Shown in pieces: positions 49,400 to 57,174 of a stretch of DNA of 64,000 bases. The stretch spans positions 2,628,001 through 2,692,000 of the forward strand of contig NZ_CP028083.1 of NCBI RefSeq assembly GCF_005491425.1. The letters run 5' to 3'. The notes beneath the pieces are model-generated. The model was not told the DNA's origin. It did no database searches and was given only the letters and a program-made list of their open reading frames with translations. The translations under genes were made by a program, and so were the position numbers. Positions within the stretch are counted from its first letter, which is position 1; each line of letters opens with the position of its first letter. The stretch comes from Lysinibacillus sp. SGAir0095. GTDB taxonomy: Bacteria > Bacillota > Bacilli > Bacillales_A > Planococcaceae.

Positions 49400-50080
49400 T
49401 TAACGACGCCTCCTTTCTATTTCCTCTAACTTTTTTAAGTATAGATTTTCTGCACGTAATCTTTCATTTTCTCGTTCTATCTGTTGAATTTTTAAACGAT
49501 ATTCATCTTCAAGTGTACGTTCTTCAACTGGTTTCGTTCGCCCACGGCGATCCATTAATGTTTGTTCGCCATTATCTTCAAATTTCTTCACCCATTGATA
49601 AACTTGTTGATAAGATACCTTGTATTTTACTGCTGTTTCTTGATAATTCTTTCCATTCGCTATGCAAGCTTTTGCGATTTCAATACGTTCTCCAACTGTC
49701 GTTTTTCTTCCTTTAGTCATAGGTTGGCTCATTCCTCTACCCGAATCTTTTAATTCACTATGACTAGTATACTTTTTAATCCAGTTCCTTAAAACGGTTG
49801 TACCAGAAAGTCTATATTTTCTCACTGTCTCTCTTAATGAAAGTCCTCCTGAAATATAATCTTGAACCGCAGCTAATTTTAATTCTCTAGGATAGTTATT
49901 ATGATTTTTGAGCTTTTCGAGACCGTCTTCTCCAAAGAAATGATAATTACTTTGCCAATCTTTAATTGTTCTAGAATCAACTTTATATAATCTAGCGACT
50001 TCATTAAGTGTAAAGTAGCTATTATTATAAAAATTTAAAATCTCTAATTTTTCTTCTTTTGAAAAGTGATATTTTTTCAT
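49400..50080 (-). CDS. IS3-family OrfA (helix-turn-helix DNA-binding protein)
   Basis: 226 residues, the long IS150-type OrfA with three helix-turn-helix units (TLNEVARLYKVDSRTIKDW; SLRETVRKYRLSGTTVLRNW; NYQETAVKYKVSYQQVYQWVKKF) and a C-terminal leucine-zipper-like helix (IQQIERENERLRAENLYLKKLEE). It binds the IS ends and partners OrfAB. It ends a few codons after the slippery site. Confidence 0.92.
   Translation of the reverse strand: MKKYHFSKEEKLEILNFYNNSYFTLNEVARLYKVDSRTIKDWQSNYHFFGEDGLEKLKNHNNYPRELKLAAVQDYISGGLSLRETVRKYRLSGTTVLRNWIKKYTSHSELKDSGRGMSQPMTKGRKTTVGERIEIAKACIANGKNYQETAVKYKVSYQQVYQWVKKFEDNGEQTLMDRRGRTKPVEERTLEDEYRLKIQQIERENERLRAENLYLKKLEEIERRRR
49430..49436 (-). promoter_or_regulatory. 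Programmed -1 frameshift heptamer A-AAA-AAG
   Basis: On the minus strand orfA reads TTA AAA AAG; the heptamer A AAA AAG is the classic IS3-family slippery sequence. The -1 frame is open from here through orfB, with no stop in between. Confidence 0.85.
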
Positions 50081-50163
50081 AAAAAAACTCCCAAATAGAT
50101 TAAACAGATTTTATTTTTTCATCTGTCTACCTATTGGGGAGCATATCAGAAATTTATAAAACT

Positions 50164-50182
50164 TTCAAATAGGGTACTTTTT
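50164..50182 (-). terminator. Right arm of the split brnQ/nupC terminator
   Basis: TTCAAATAGGGTACTTTTT, the complement of the arm at 48443-48461; see that entry. Confidence 0.75.
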
Positions 50183-50243
50183 CTTTTATATTACAACTTC
50201 CAATTAACATGACACTTCTTTAGAGTAGGTTTGAAACTCTTGG

Positions 50244-51428
50244 TTAAATAAACAAACCAACCAATGTTGCTGTTAACGTTGACACCATTGTAGCAGCTAA
50301 TAGCATTTTAAGTCCAAATTTCGAAACAACGGAAGCTTTTTCTCCATTAATCGCTTGCATAGAACCACTTATAATCCCGATCGAGCTAAAGTTAGCAAAG
50401 CTAATTAAAAATACGGATACTATACCCACTGTTTTCTCAGAAAGTGATGGAATGTGTTCTACGAATTGAAGCATCGCCACAAATTCATTTGTTGCCAATT
50501 TCGTACCCATTGTTTGACCAGCTACTAATATATCACTTGATGGCACGCCCATAAGCCATGCAATCGGCGAGAATATATATCCTAAAATTTCAGTAAATGA
50601 TAACCCAATAATTGCATTGAAACCAGCATCTATTAGAGCCATTAGTCCGACATAAGCAATTAACATCGCGGCAACGATCAATGCTACTTTCCCACCATCT
50701 AACGCACCTACTGAAATGGATTCGAACAATGAATTTGCAGGTGAAGCATTTTTAGTATCAATCTCTTCAGTTTTGGCCGTGTTTTTCTCTGGTGCCATAA
50801 TAATACCAATAATTAAAGCAGATAAAGCATTTAAAGTCATTGCCCCCAATACGTACTTTGCAGGCAACATTGTGATGTATGAAGCCATAATTGAAGCGGA
50901 TACAGAAGCCATTGAAGAGACCGAAATAACAAATAAATTATTATTGCTCATTTTATGAATATGAGATTTAATTGCCAAAAGCCCTTCCGATTGACCAAAG
51001 AATATATTATTGACTGCATGAAAAGTGGTTACACTGGATAACCCAGTTATTTTGGAAAGGAATCCACCTAAATATTTGATAATAATAGGTAAAATTCGTA
51101 AATAAGTTAAAACAGAAAGTAACATCGAAGTAAAGATGATAATAAGTAAAACATTTACAAAAAATACTGAATTCCCTTCAGGCACCCATCCACCTATTAC
51201 AAAGATTACACCCTCACGTCCAATTTCAATAATTGTAGAAAAACCATTTCCGATTGCCTCAATTACTGTTAAGCCAATTGTTGTTTTGAACATGATTATT
51301 GTTAGAACCACTTGCATAACTAACATAACTCCAACCGCTCGGTAGTCAATCGCCTTTTTGTCGTTACTCAGTAAGTATGCTAGGCCAAAAACTACAACTA
51401 ACCCTAAAATTCCGATTAAAATTGACAT
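50244..51428 (-). CDS. nupC: Concentrative nucleoside transporter, NupC type
   Basis: 394 residues, about 10 membrane spans of the CNT family. Seen: GWVPEGNSVFFVNVLLIIIF, HAVNNIFFGQSEGLLAIKSH (the nucleoside-binding region), SVSSMASVSASIMASYI and a late SFANFSSIGIISG. It imports nucleosides with a cation gradient. The ribosome site is GAGGT. It converges on brnQ across the insertion sequence. Confidence 0.93.
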   Translation of the reverse strand: MSILIGILGLVVVFGLAYLLSNDKKAIDYRAVGVMLVMQVVLTIIMFKTTIGLTVIEAIGNGFSTIIEIGREGVIFVIGGWVPEGNSVFFVNVLLIIIFTSMLLSVLTYLRILPIIIKYLGGFLSKITGLSSVTTFHAVNNIFFGQSEGLLAIKSHIHKMSNNNLFVISVSSMASVSASIMASYITMLPAKYVLGAMTLNALSALIIGIIMAPEKNTAKTEEIDTKNASPANSLFESISVGALDGGKVALIVAAMLIAYVGLMALIDAGFNAIIGLSFTEILGYIFSPIAWLMGVPSSDILVAGQTMGTKLATNEFVAMLQFVEHIPSLSEKTVGIVSVFLISFANFSSIGIISGSMQAINGEKASVVSKFGLKMLLAATMVSTLTATLVGLFI

Positions 51429-51434
51429 TATTAC

Positions 51435-51790
51435 TCTACCTCAATTGTTTTAGATTCAGTGTTTCGATACACCATATAGTTGTTTTCCTATCCATCTATT
51501 AGTTTCCACATTATCGTTCGAGAACTATTTTTTAACACCCTGCAATAAATGAAAATAAATAATGTATATCGAAAAATTTTATACCACTAGTTTCCTATAG
51601 TCAAATAGTTATTAGATACATAAACCAAAGTACTAATTTTCTAAAAATACCTAATGTTTAGTTTTATATAAATTATTAGTATTGTTAACTTTCTTTTAGA
51701 ATATCGATAAAAAAAGATATTTTAAGAAAAGGGATTATTGATATTTATTTGATATTTCAGTTTTATGATATTTTCTAAAATTCCCAATAT
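51435..51790. other. AT-rich intergenic region upstream of nupC
   Basis: About 355 bp with several short T- and A-runs but no credible gene. No purine or CodY-type operator could be named. Confidence 0.4.
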
Positions 51791-51792
51791 AA

Positions 51793-51849
51793 AAATAATA
51801 AATGGACCACATTTAGTAGTCTTAAAAAATGACTTTAAAAGTGGTCCAT
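51793..51849 (-). terminator. Terminator of the transglutaminase-like gene
   Basis: Nine-bp perfect arms ATGGACCAC/GTGGTCCAT with a loop of about 30 nt, T-rich downstream on the minus strand. Confidence 0.7.
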
Positions 51850-51880
51850 CACTTACTATCGATTTAAATATCCTTATATT

Positions 51881-52849
51881 TTATTTCGCTACTGGATAAA
51901 AGCCTTTATCCCAAACATAAAATTGATCTGCAGCCTCATCAGTTAGTTTATAGAAGTAAAGACTAACCTGTTCTTCCGATTGTGTCCCCATATCATTACT
52001 CGTTGCATCGATATGGCGCCATCCACTTTCAGTTTTTACCAAGTTCCATGCATGGGCTAGGTGTTCTTCTGACTCTGACAGATAACCTACAACATAAAAA
52101 CTTTCAATCCCCGCTTTTTCCAATAACATCTGCATCGCAATTGCATAGGCTTGACATACGCCTTCACCCATAACAAAGAAGCCATATGCAGAATGAAATC
52201 TTACATTTCCGCCATCCACATATTCTATATTCTCAATTACGGCTCGGTGGATAATAGAAATCTTTTCATCAACGGATTTCCCATCCAAGTCAAGTTTAGT
52301 ATAAAACTCTTCGAACTTCGGTTTAATGGTCACCATTTCGATATTATTGGTAGTATAGCCAATATCAAAGTGAAGGAAGTACCTGCCATCATCTGATTTT
52401 TCCACACCATAGGTTATATAACCTACAGTTCCCAAAATCATCGGATTATTATAATAAGCATTCGCTACAAATTGTTCTAATTTTTCTATTTCATCTCCGC
52501 GATACGATATAAGGAAATGATGATCATATTCCAGCATAGAGGATTGAATTGTCTCTTGAAGTGCTTTAACATTATTAACTTCTAAAATCGCACCATAAGC
52601 ATTCTTAATATATCTGTTATCTTCGAATAATTCTAATAGTGTCTTCCCCGTTGTCTCACTTGCATAAGGATAAATTGGGATATCTACTAATTTTGCTACT
52701 CTATCAAACCAGTCAAACTTATATGTATTTCCATTAACTGCAACTTCCATCTGTTCAACAGATGTTTGTTCATTCACGTCATCTGTACAACCCACAAGAA
52801 TAATACATACTAAGATTATGAAAAGTTTCAGATTTTGAATGATGCTCAG
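51881..52849 (-). CDS. Transglutaminase-like lipoprotein with probable CTG start
   Basis: About 322 residues. The lipoprotein signal peptide ends ILVGC. The C-terminal transglutaminase fold has Cys in GEGVCQAYA, His in LAHAWNLVKTESGWRHIDAT and Asp in the same block. Such proteins cut or cross-link peptides at the cell surface. The only in-frame ATG (52891) lacks a ribosome site and would put LQILVLVRGG before the signal peptide. A strong AGAGGGGGAG lies just before CTG 52849, which gives a textbook signal peptide (SIIQNLKLFIILVCIILVGC). Confidence 0.8.
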   Translation of the reverse strand: MSIIQNLKLFIILVCIILVGCTDDVNEQTSVEQMEVAVNGNTYKFDWFDRVAKLVDIPIYPYASETTGKTLLELFEDNRYIKNAYGAILEVNNVKALQETIQSSMLEYDHHFLISYRGDEIEKLEQFVANAYYNNPMILGTVGYITYGVEKSDDGRYFLHFDIGYTTNNIEMVTIKPKFEEFYTKLDLDGKSVDEKISIIHRAVIENIEYVDGGNVRFHSAYGFFVMGEGVCQAYAIAMQMLLEKAGIESFYVVGYLSESEEHLAHAWNLVKTESGWRHIDATSNDMGTQSEEQVSLYFYKLTDEAADQFYVWDKGFYPVAK

Positions 52850-52995
52850 ATAAACTCCCCCTCTCACCAAAACCAAAATTTGTAAATTCATATGTTATAT
52901 AATAAATGATTTCTAATGAATTAGCATTAAAATTCGATAGAGTAGATTATGAATAATTTCGCACACATAGTATTTTAACAACAATTTTGCAATAA

Positions 52996-53029
52996 AAAAC
53001 GCCTGGATTTAGTTTCCAAACGTTTGGTT
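52996..53029 (-). terminator. Terminator of the DHFR-like gene
   Basis: Arms AAACGTTTGGA/TCCAGGCGTTT (with G-U pairs) followed by a T-run on the minus strand. Confidence 0.7.
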
Positions 53030-53033
53030 TACC

Positions 53034-53579
53034 TTAATAGTTTTTACTCCCCTTCACCTCATAATGAAGTTCCACAAATTGATTGAAGGTTCTTGTGCCT
53101 TTTAATAGGAGATCTAATTGATCGTCTCCCTTTTTGAATAATGGAATCCCATTCCCTAGTAGAGTTGGAGCAATCGTTATAATAAATTCATCAACCAATT
53201 TTTCTTCAATAAAGGAGTGTAAGAGCTCACCTCCACCAACAATCCAAATGCTTTTCCCATCTTGGTTCATTCGTTTTTCAGCAAATTTTGTTACATCCTC
53301 GTTAACGAATATCACATCTTCCGTATTCTTGAGAGTAGACCTTGTAAATACATAGCATTCTTTATTTTTATATGGGAACTCCTCTAAATCTTGTTCCATT
53401 AACCAATCGTAAGTTCGTTTCCCCATTACAACTGTATCTACAGTTTCATAAAACTCTGAGTAACCATTATCTCCATCACCCTCTACTTTGAATAGCCATT
53501 CAAGAGAATCCTCTTTTGTCGCAATATAACCATCTAATGTAGTTGCAATAAATACGACCAACTTGCGCTTTTTACTCAT
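53034..53579 (-). CDS. Dihydrofolate-reductase-like (RibD C-terminal domain) protein
   Basis: 181 residues, family of YwjB/YyaP. Seen: KLVVFIATTLDGYIATKEDSLEWL, TVVMGKRTYDWLM, WIVGGGELLHSFIEEKLVDEFIITIAPTLLGNGIPLF. It probably binds NADPH; the native substrate is unknown and it is not a proven folate enzyme. Of two adjacent Met codons the second has the better distance to AGGAG. Confidence 0.9.
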   Translation of the reverse strand: MSKKRKLVVFIATTLDGYIATKEDSLEWLFKVEGDGDNGYSEFYETVDTVVMGKRTYDWLMEQDLEEFPYKNKECYVFTRSTLKNTEDVIFVNEDVTKFAEKRMNQDGKSIWIVGGGELLHSFIEEKLVDEFIITIAPTLLGNGIPLFKKGDDQLDLLLKGTRTFNQFVELHYEVKGSKNY

Positions 53580-53635
53580 CATTTTCTCCTATCTATTAAA
53601 TTGGAATAGTAGTTCACTTACTTTAATATGTTCGA

Positions 53636-54598
53636 TTACATAAACCGTCCCACAAACTCCCAAATAGTACGCCAGTAAGCCTGAGGATCTACTTTTTCTG
53701 CTTCCCCATGGCCGGCGCCGTTGATAATCAATTTTTCTTTTTCAACTGCTGCGGCATCATATACTTTATCTAACATTTCGTAGGGTACAAATGTATCTTG
53801 ATTGCCATGGATAAATAAAATCGGTTTCTCACTCTTTGCGACCTGGTCAACAGCTGATGCTTCATATAAGTCGTATCCAGCACGGATATTTGTTACGGTA
53901 TTGGCCGCGTTCATCACCGGGAATTCAGGTAAGCCAAATAAGTCATCCAATTGATACACAAAGACATCACTAACCGAAGAATATCCACAATCTTCAACAA
54001 TTACTTTCACGTTGGAAGGCAGATCTTCACCTGCTGTCATCATGACCGTCGCACCACCCATTGAAACACCGAATAATACAATTTCAGCATTAGGGTCTAC
54101 CTCAATAATTCCATTGATCCATTGCAGCATGTCAAGGCGATCATGCCAGCCCATGCCAATGTATTCCCCCTCACTTTCTCCATGTCCACGTAAATCGGGA
54201 GCTACAACATGGAACCCTTGTTCATAAAAATTACGAACATACCTAGTCATCCCCTCAGCACTCGATGTGTATCCATGTACGACAATCGCCCACTTATGAT
54301 TCTCTTTTCCATTTTGATAGAAATCTGCTTGTAAGTTCAGCTGAAGTTTATCTTTTGATACAATCGACATGGCAGTAGCCCCATGATCTGATTCGAACTG
54401 ATTGTCTGCCAACTCGGCAGCCTCCGCTACTTCGGCCATTACGGCAATACTTTCCTCTAGATGAGGATTGTCATCCATAAATTCTTTTTCATCATTTGCT
54501 TTCAAGGCAAAATTATAAAAATAATTCCCCACTCCTATGTAAGTAACCCCCATTACAACAATTAAAAGACCTAAAATAATCGTAATTCTCTTTTTCAT
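53636..54598 (-). CDS. Membrane-anchored alpha/beta hydrolase, YqkD-like
   Basis: 320 residues: an N-terminal uncleaved signal anchor (about 5-24), then an alpha/beta hydrolase with oxyanion HGYTSSAEG, nucleophile GVSMGG, acid in HGNQDTFVP and His in GAGHGEA. The catalytic domain probably faces outward. The substrate is unknown; B. subtilis YqkD is the nearest named relative. The ribosome site is GGGGGA. Confidence 0.9.
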   Translation of the reverse strand: MKKRITIILGLLIVVMGVTYIGVGNYFYNFALKANDEKEFMDDNPHLEESIAVMAEVAEAAELADNQFESDHGATAMSIVSKDKLQLNLQADFYQNGKENHKWAIVVHGYTSSAEGMTRYVRNFYEQGFHVVAPDLRGHGESEGEYIGMGWHDRLDMLQWINGIIEVDPNAEIVLFGVSMGGATVMMTAGEDLPSNVKVIVEDCGYSSVSDVFVYQLDDLFGLPEFPVMNAANTVTNIRAGYDLYEASAVDQVAKSEKPILFIHGNQDTFVPYEMLDKVYDAAAVEKEKLIINGAGHGEAEKVDPQAYWRTIWEFVGRFM

Positions 54599-54719
54599 AA
54601 CTCATCCCCCATGGTTATTTATTCAATTTTTTCTGACTCATTTCCTCTATTAAAATGATTAACGGAAATTATTATAATACGATCTTTTGTTCAGCGTGTC
54701 GTTAAAAAAACAAAAAAAT

Positions 54720-54755
54720 GCTTAGATTCGGTTGAACACAAGTCCGAATCTAAGC
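54720..54755 (-). terminator. Strong orphan terminator after the 52-bp hairpin array
   Basis: A 12-bp perfect stem GCTTAGATTCGG/CCGAATCTAAGC followed on the minus strand by ATTTTTTTG and TTTTTTT. The nearest upstream minus-strand genes are the IS256 transposase (570 bp away) and the PhoD-like gene beyond the array, so it seems to end a transcript that crosses the array. Confidence 0.85.
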
Positions 54756-54873
54756 TTATGATTAAGGCTACTATAGTTTCTTAAATTACTTATAACTGCA
54801 ACATCTCTTTTCGAGGAAATGTCGTAATTCTTTTTGGCTTCTTTGGTCCGCGATTTCGCTTCTTGTGCTTCCA

Positions 54874-55094
54874 TTGTCCACGAGTTCTCTTCTCGCGGAC
54901 TTTTCACTGCTCTCTTCCGCTTCAATTGTCCACGAGTACTCTTCTCGTGGACTTTTCACTGCTCTTTTCCGCTTTTATTGTCCGCGAGTCCTCTTCTCGT
55001 GGACTTTTCACTGCTCTCTTCTGCTTTTATTGTCCACGACTACTCTTCTCGTGGACTTTTCACTGCTTTCTTTCGCTTCTATTGTCCGCGACAC
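54874..55094. repeat. 52-bp tandem hairpin array, left part
   Basis: Four full units start at 54874, 54926, 54978 and 55030, exactly 52 bp apart, plus the first 13 bp of a fifth unit. A decayed unit precedes it (54842-54873). Each unit starts TTGTCC(A/G)CGA, has a loop with CTCTT, then TCG(T/C)GGACTTTTC..CTGCTCT, so every unit folds into a seven-to-nine-bp hairpin. It is more GC-rich than its surroundings. Confidence 0.93.
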
Positions 55095-55200
55095 AGTCAA
55101 GTCCAAGTTATTGTGTAAAATTCAATACGAATGTTTTCAACTAAATTTTAATTGTAAAAATTGGGGGTAATAAATTATCCACCCACTACATTTTTCTCCC

Positions 55201-55305
55201 TTAACTCCCATGGGTTAATCACTCATATTCCGTAAAGGCTGTCAAAGGCTCTTTTCACTTTGATAGCCTTTACGGAATGTGAGATACTCCCTGGGCGGGA
55301 GTTAA
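55201..55305. repeat. Large nested palindrome at the transposase 3' side
   Basis: Outer arms TTAACTCCC/GGGAGTTAA (55201-55209, 55297-55305); inner arms CTCATATTCCGTAAAGGCT (55222-55240) and its complement at 55265-55283 with one mismatch; then CAAAG/CTTTG near the centre. It lies between the transposase stop and the left IS end, and is a very stable stem in RNA or single-stranded DNA. Confidence 0.85.
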
Positions 55306-55329
55306 GGTTGACAAGATAAATCAGAAATA

Positions 55330-56496
55330 CTATCTAGAAAGTCCTGTTCTTTTTGAATAATCGTTTTCTTGATAGTGCATTAACACAGCACCAACTAATC
55401 TAAAGGCAGATTGGGTATTAGGGAAGATACGGATTACGTTCTCTCTTCTACGTACTTCTTGATTTAGTCGTTCCAGAGAATTCGTACTTCGAATATTGAC
55501 ACGTATACCTTTCGGAAAATTCATATATTGAATGGTATCTTCGAAACCTTCATCTAGTACTGTAAGTGCTTTTTCATATCTGCGATCTTCTGCATACTGA
55601 TTCATTAATTCATCTTTAAATTTGCGCATATCATCAAGGGTAACTGCATCAAAGATACGTCTAATCATGAGACGGAAATCTCCTGAATCCTTTTTCGGCA
55701 GCTTTTCAATAATATTACGTTTAAAATGTACGTTGCATCTTTGCCATGTAGTTCCGATGAATTCGCGTTGGATGGCTTTTCGTAAACCTTGGTGAGCATC
55801 AGATATAACTAACTTGGGTGATTGAGTTCCTCGGGATTTTAAGTGTTGAAGAAAACGACTCCAGCTATCATAGCTCTCCACATGGTCTACACTTAAACCC
55901 AAAATTTCACGTTTATTCTCTTCTGTAATAGCCGTTGCAATATAGACAGCCTTCGATACAACTTGGTGATGTTCACGCACTTTAATATACATTGCGTCCA
56001 GAAAAATATAAGGATAGTAAGTCGTGTTTAAAGGTCTGTTTGCCCAAGTGTTAATAATGGGATCTAGTTTTTGAGTCAGTGAAGACACGAGTGATTTTGA
56101 TACAGTTTCACCACAAAGCTGTTCCACAATTTGAGTTACCTTTCTTGTGGAGACACCATTTACAACCATTTCTATCATCGATAGAATCAACGCTTGATCA
56201 TGTCTAGCATATTTTTCAAACACACTAGTAGAAAATTCACCGTTGCGAGTTCTAGGAACTTTTAAAGTTAGTTTTCCAACACTCATAACGATTTCACGCT
56301 CGTAGTAGCCATTTCGGTAATCGATTCGATCATTCGAACGCTCATAAGCCGCTGCATTTAAATATTCGTCTCTTTCTTTTTCCATAAACTCATTTAAAAC
56401 TAATACTAAAGCAGATTTAACCACTGTATTTAAGTCAGAATTTAGTACAGAATCTTTTAAAAAGTCCATATCTAAGTTAAACTGTAATTGAGTCAT
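55330..56496 (-). CDS. IS256-family transposase (mutator type)
   Basis: 388 residues. Seen: the DDE residues as Asp in IFLDAMYIKVR, Asp in LVISDAHQGLRKAI and Glu in STNSLERLNQEVRRR, the CH-x motif TWQRCNVHFKRNI, and a C-terminal VLMHYQEND. No frameshift or stop, so it may be active. The frame is open upstream but ATG 56496 has AGAGGGA; the earlier Met is not supported. Confidence 0.93.
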   Translation of the reverse strand: MTQLQFNLDMDFLKDSVLNSDLNTVVKSALVLVLNEFMEKERDEYLNAAAYERSNDRIDYRNGYYEREIVMSVGKLTLKVPRTRNGEFSTSVFEKYARHDQALILSMIEMVVNGVSTRKVTQIVEQLCGETVSKSLVSSLTQKLDPIINTWANRPLNTTYYPYIFLDAMYIKVREHHQVVSKAVYIATAITEENKREILGLSVDHVESYDSWSRFLQHLKSRGTQSPKLVISDAHQGLRKAIQREFIGTTWQRCNVHFKRNIIEKLPKKDSGDFRLMIRRIFDAVTLDDMRKFKDELMNQYAEDRRYEKALTVLDEGFEDTIQYMNFPKGIRVNIRSTNSLERLNQEVRRRENVIRIFPNTQSAFRLVGAVLMHYQENDYSKRTGLSR

Positions 56497-56593
56497 TATT
56501 ATTCCCTCTTTCATGTTTATCGTCGCTGAAAACATTGTATCCAAGAGAGAATAAAATGACTCTTTTTCTTTTTACACAATTATATGGACTTAA

Positions 56594-57136
56594 TCCGCGA
56601 CACCTCTTCTCGCGGACTTTTCGCTGCTCTCTTCCGCTTCTATTGTCCACGACAACTCTTCTCGTGGACTTTTCACTGCTCTCTTCCACTTCCATTGTCC
56701 ACGAGTTCTCTTCTCGCGGACTTTTCACCGCTCTCTTCCGCTTCCATTGTCCGCGATTCCGCTTCTCGTGGACTTTTCGCTGCTCTCTTCCGCTTCTATT
56801 GTCCACGACTACTCTACTCGTGGACTTTTCACTGCTTTCTTTCGCTTCTATTGTCCGCGACAACTCTTCTCGCGGACTTTTCGCTGCTCTCTTCCGCTTC
56901 TATTGTCCGCGAGTACTCTTCTCGTGGACTTTTCGCTGCTCTTTTCCGCTTTTATTGTCCACGACAACTCTTCTCGCGGACTTTTCACTGCTCTCTTCCG
57001 CTTTTATTGTCCACGATTCCGCTTCTCGTGGACTTTTCACTGCTCTCTTTCGCTTCTATTGTCTAAGATTCCTCTTCTCGTGGACTTTTCACTGCTCTTT
57101 TCCTCTTCTATTTTCCACGATACCTAACGTTTTGTG
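56594..57136. repeat. 52-bp tandem hairpin array, right part
   Basis: Ten units begin at 56591 (its first three bases belong to the IS end), 56643, 56695, 56747, 56799, 56851, 56903, 56955, 57007 and 57059, exactly 52 bp apart. The tenth unit is degenerate in its left arm and an eleventh from 57111 decays. Joined with the left part it makes one array of about 15 units. The arm bases (A/G and T/C) vary independently between units; the loop contains CTCTT or CCGCTT. Confidence 0.93.
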
Positions 57137-57174
57137 GACTAGTCTCACGTTGTTAAACAAACGGTACTCCAAAT

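Larger units (their letters stand above)
48467..50143 (-). mobile_element. IS3-family (IS150-like) insertion sequence
   Basis: 1677 bp, bounded by imperfect inverted repeats beginning TGCTCCC at both ends; a second conserved block GTAGACAG follows 6 bp further in (about 35 bp in all). It carries the overlapping orfA and orfB on the minus strand. The ends follow the TG...CA rule. No 3-5 bp target duplication is visible (left flank AAG, right flank TAT). Confidence 0.85.
55095..56593 (-). mobile_element. IS256-family insertion sequence inside the 52-bp array
   Basis: About 1.5 kb with imperfect ~24-bp terminal repeats sharing AAGTCCA and ATTGTGTAAAA (55097-55120 and the complement at 56570-56593). 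TCCGCGACAC is present on both sides (55085-55094 and 56594-56603). It is part of one repeat unit and is best read as an 8-10 bp target duplication. The exact ends are uncertain by 1-2 bp. Confidence 0.85.

Noticed and set aside
54874-57136. CRISPR array
   Set aside because: The whole 52-bp unit repeats; there are no unique spacers, and no cas genes are present.
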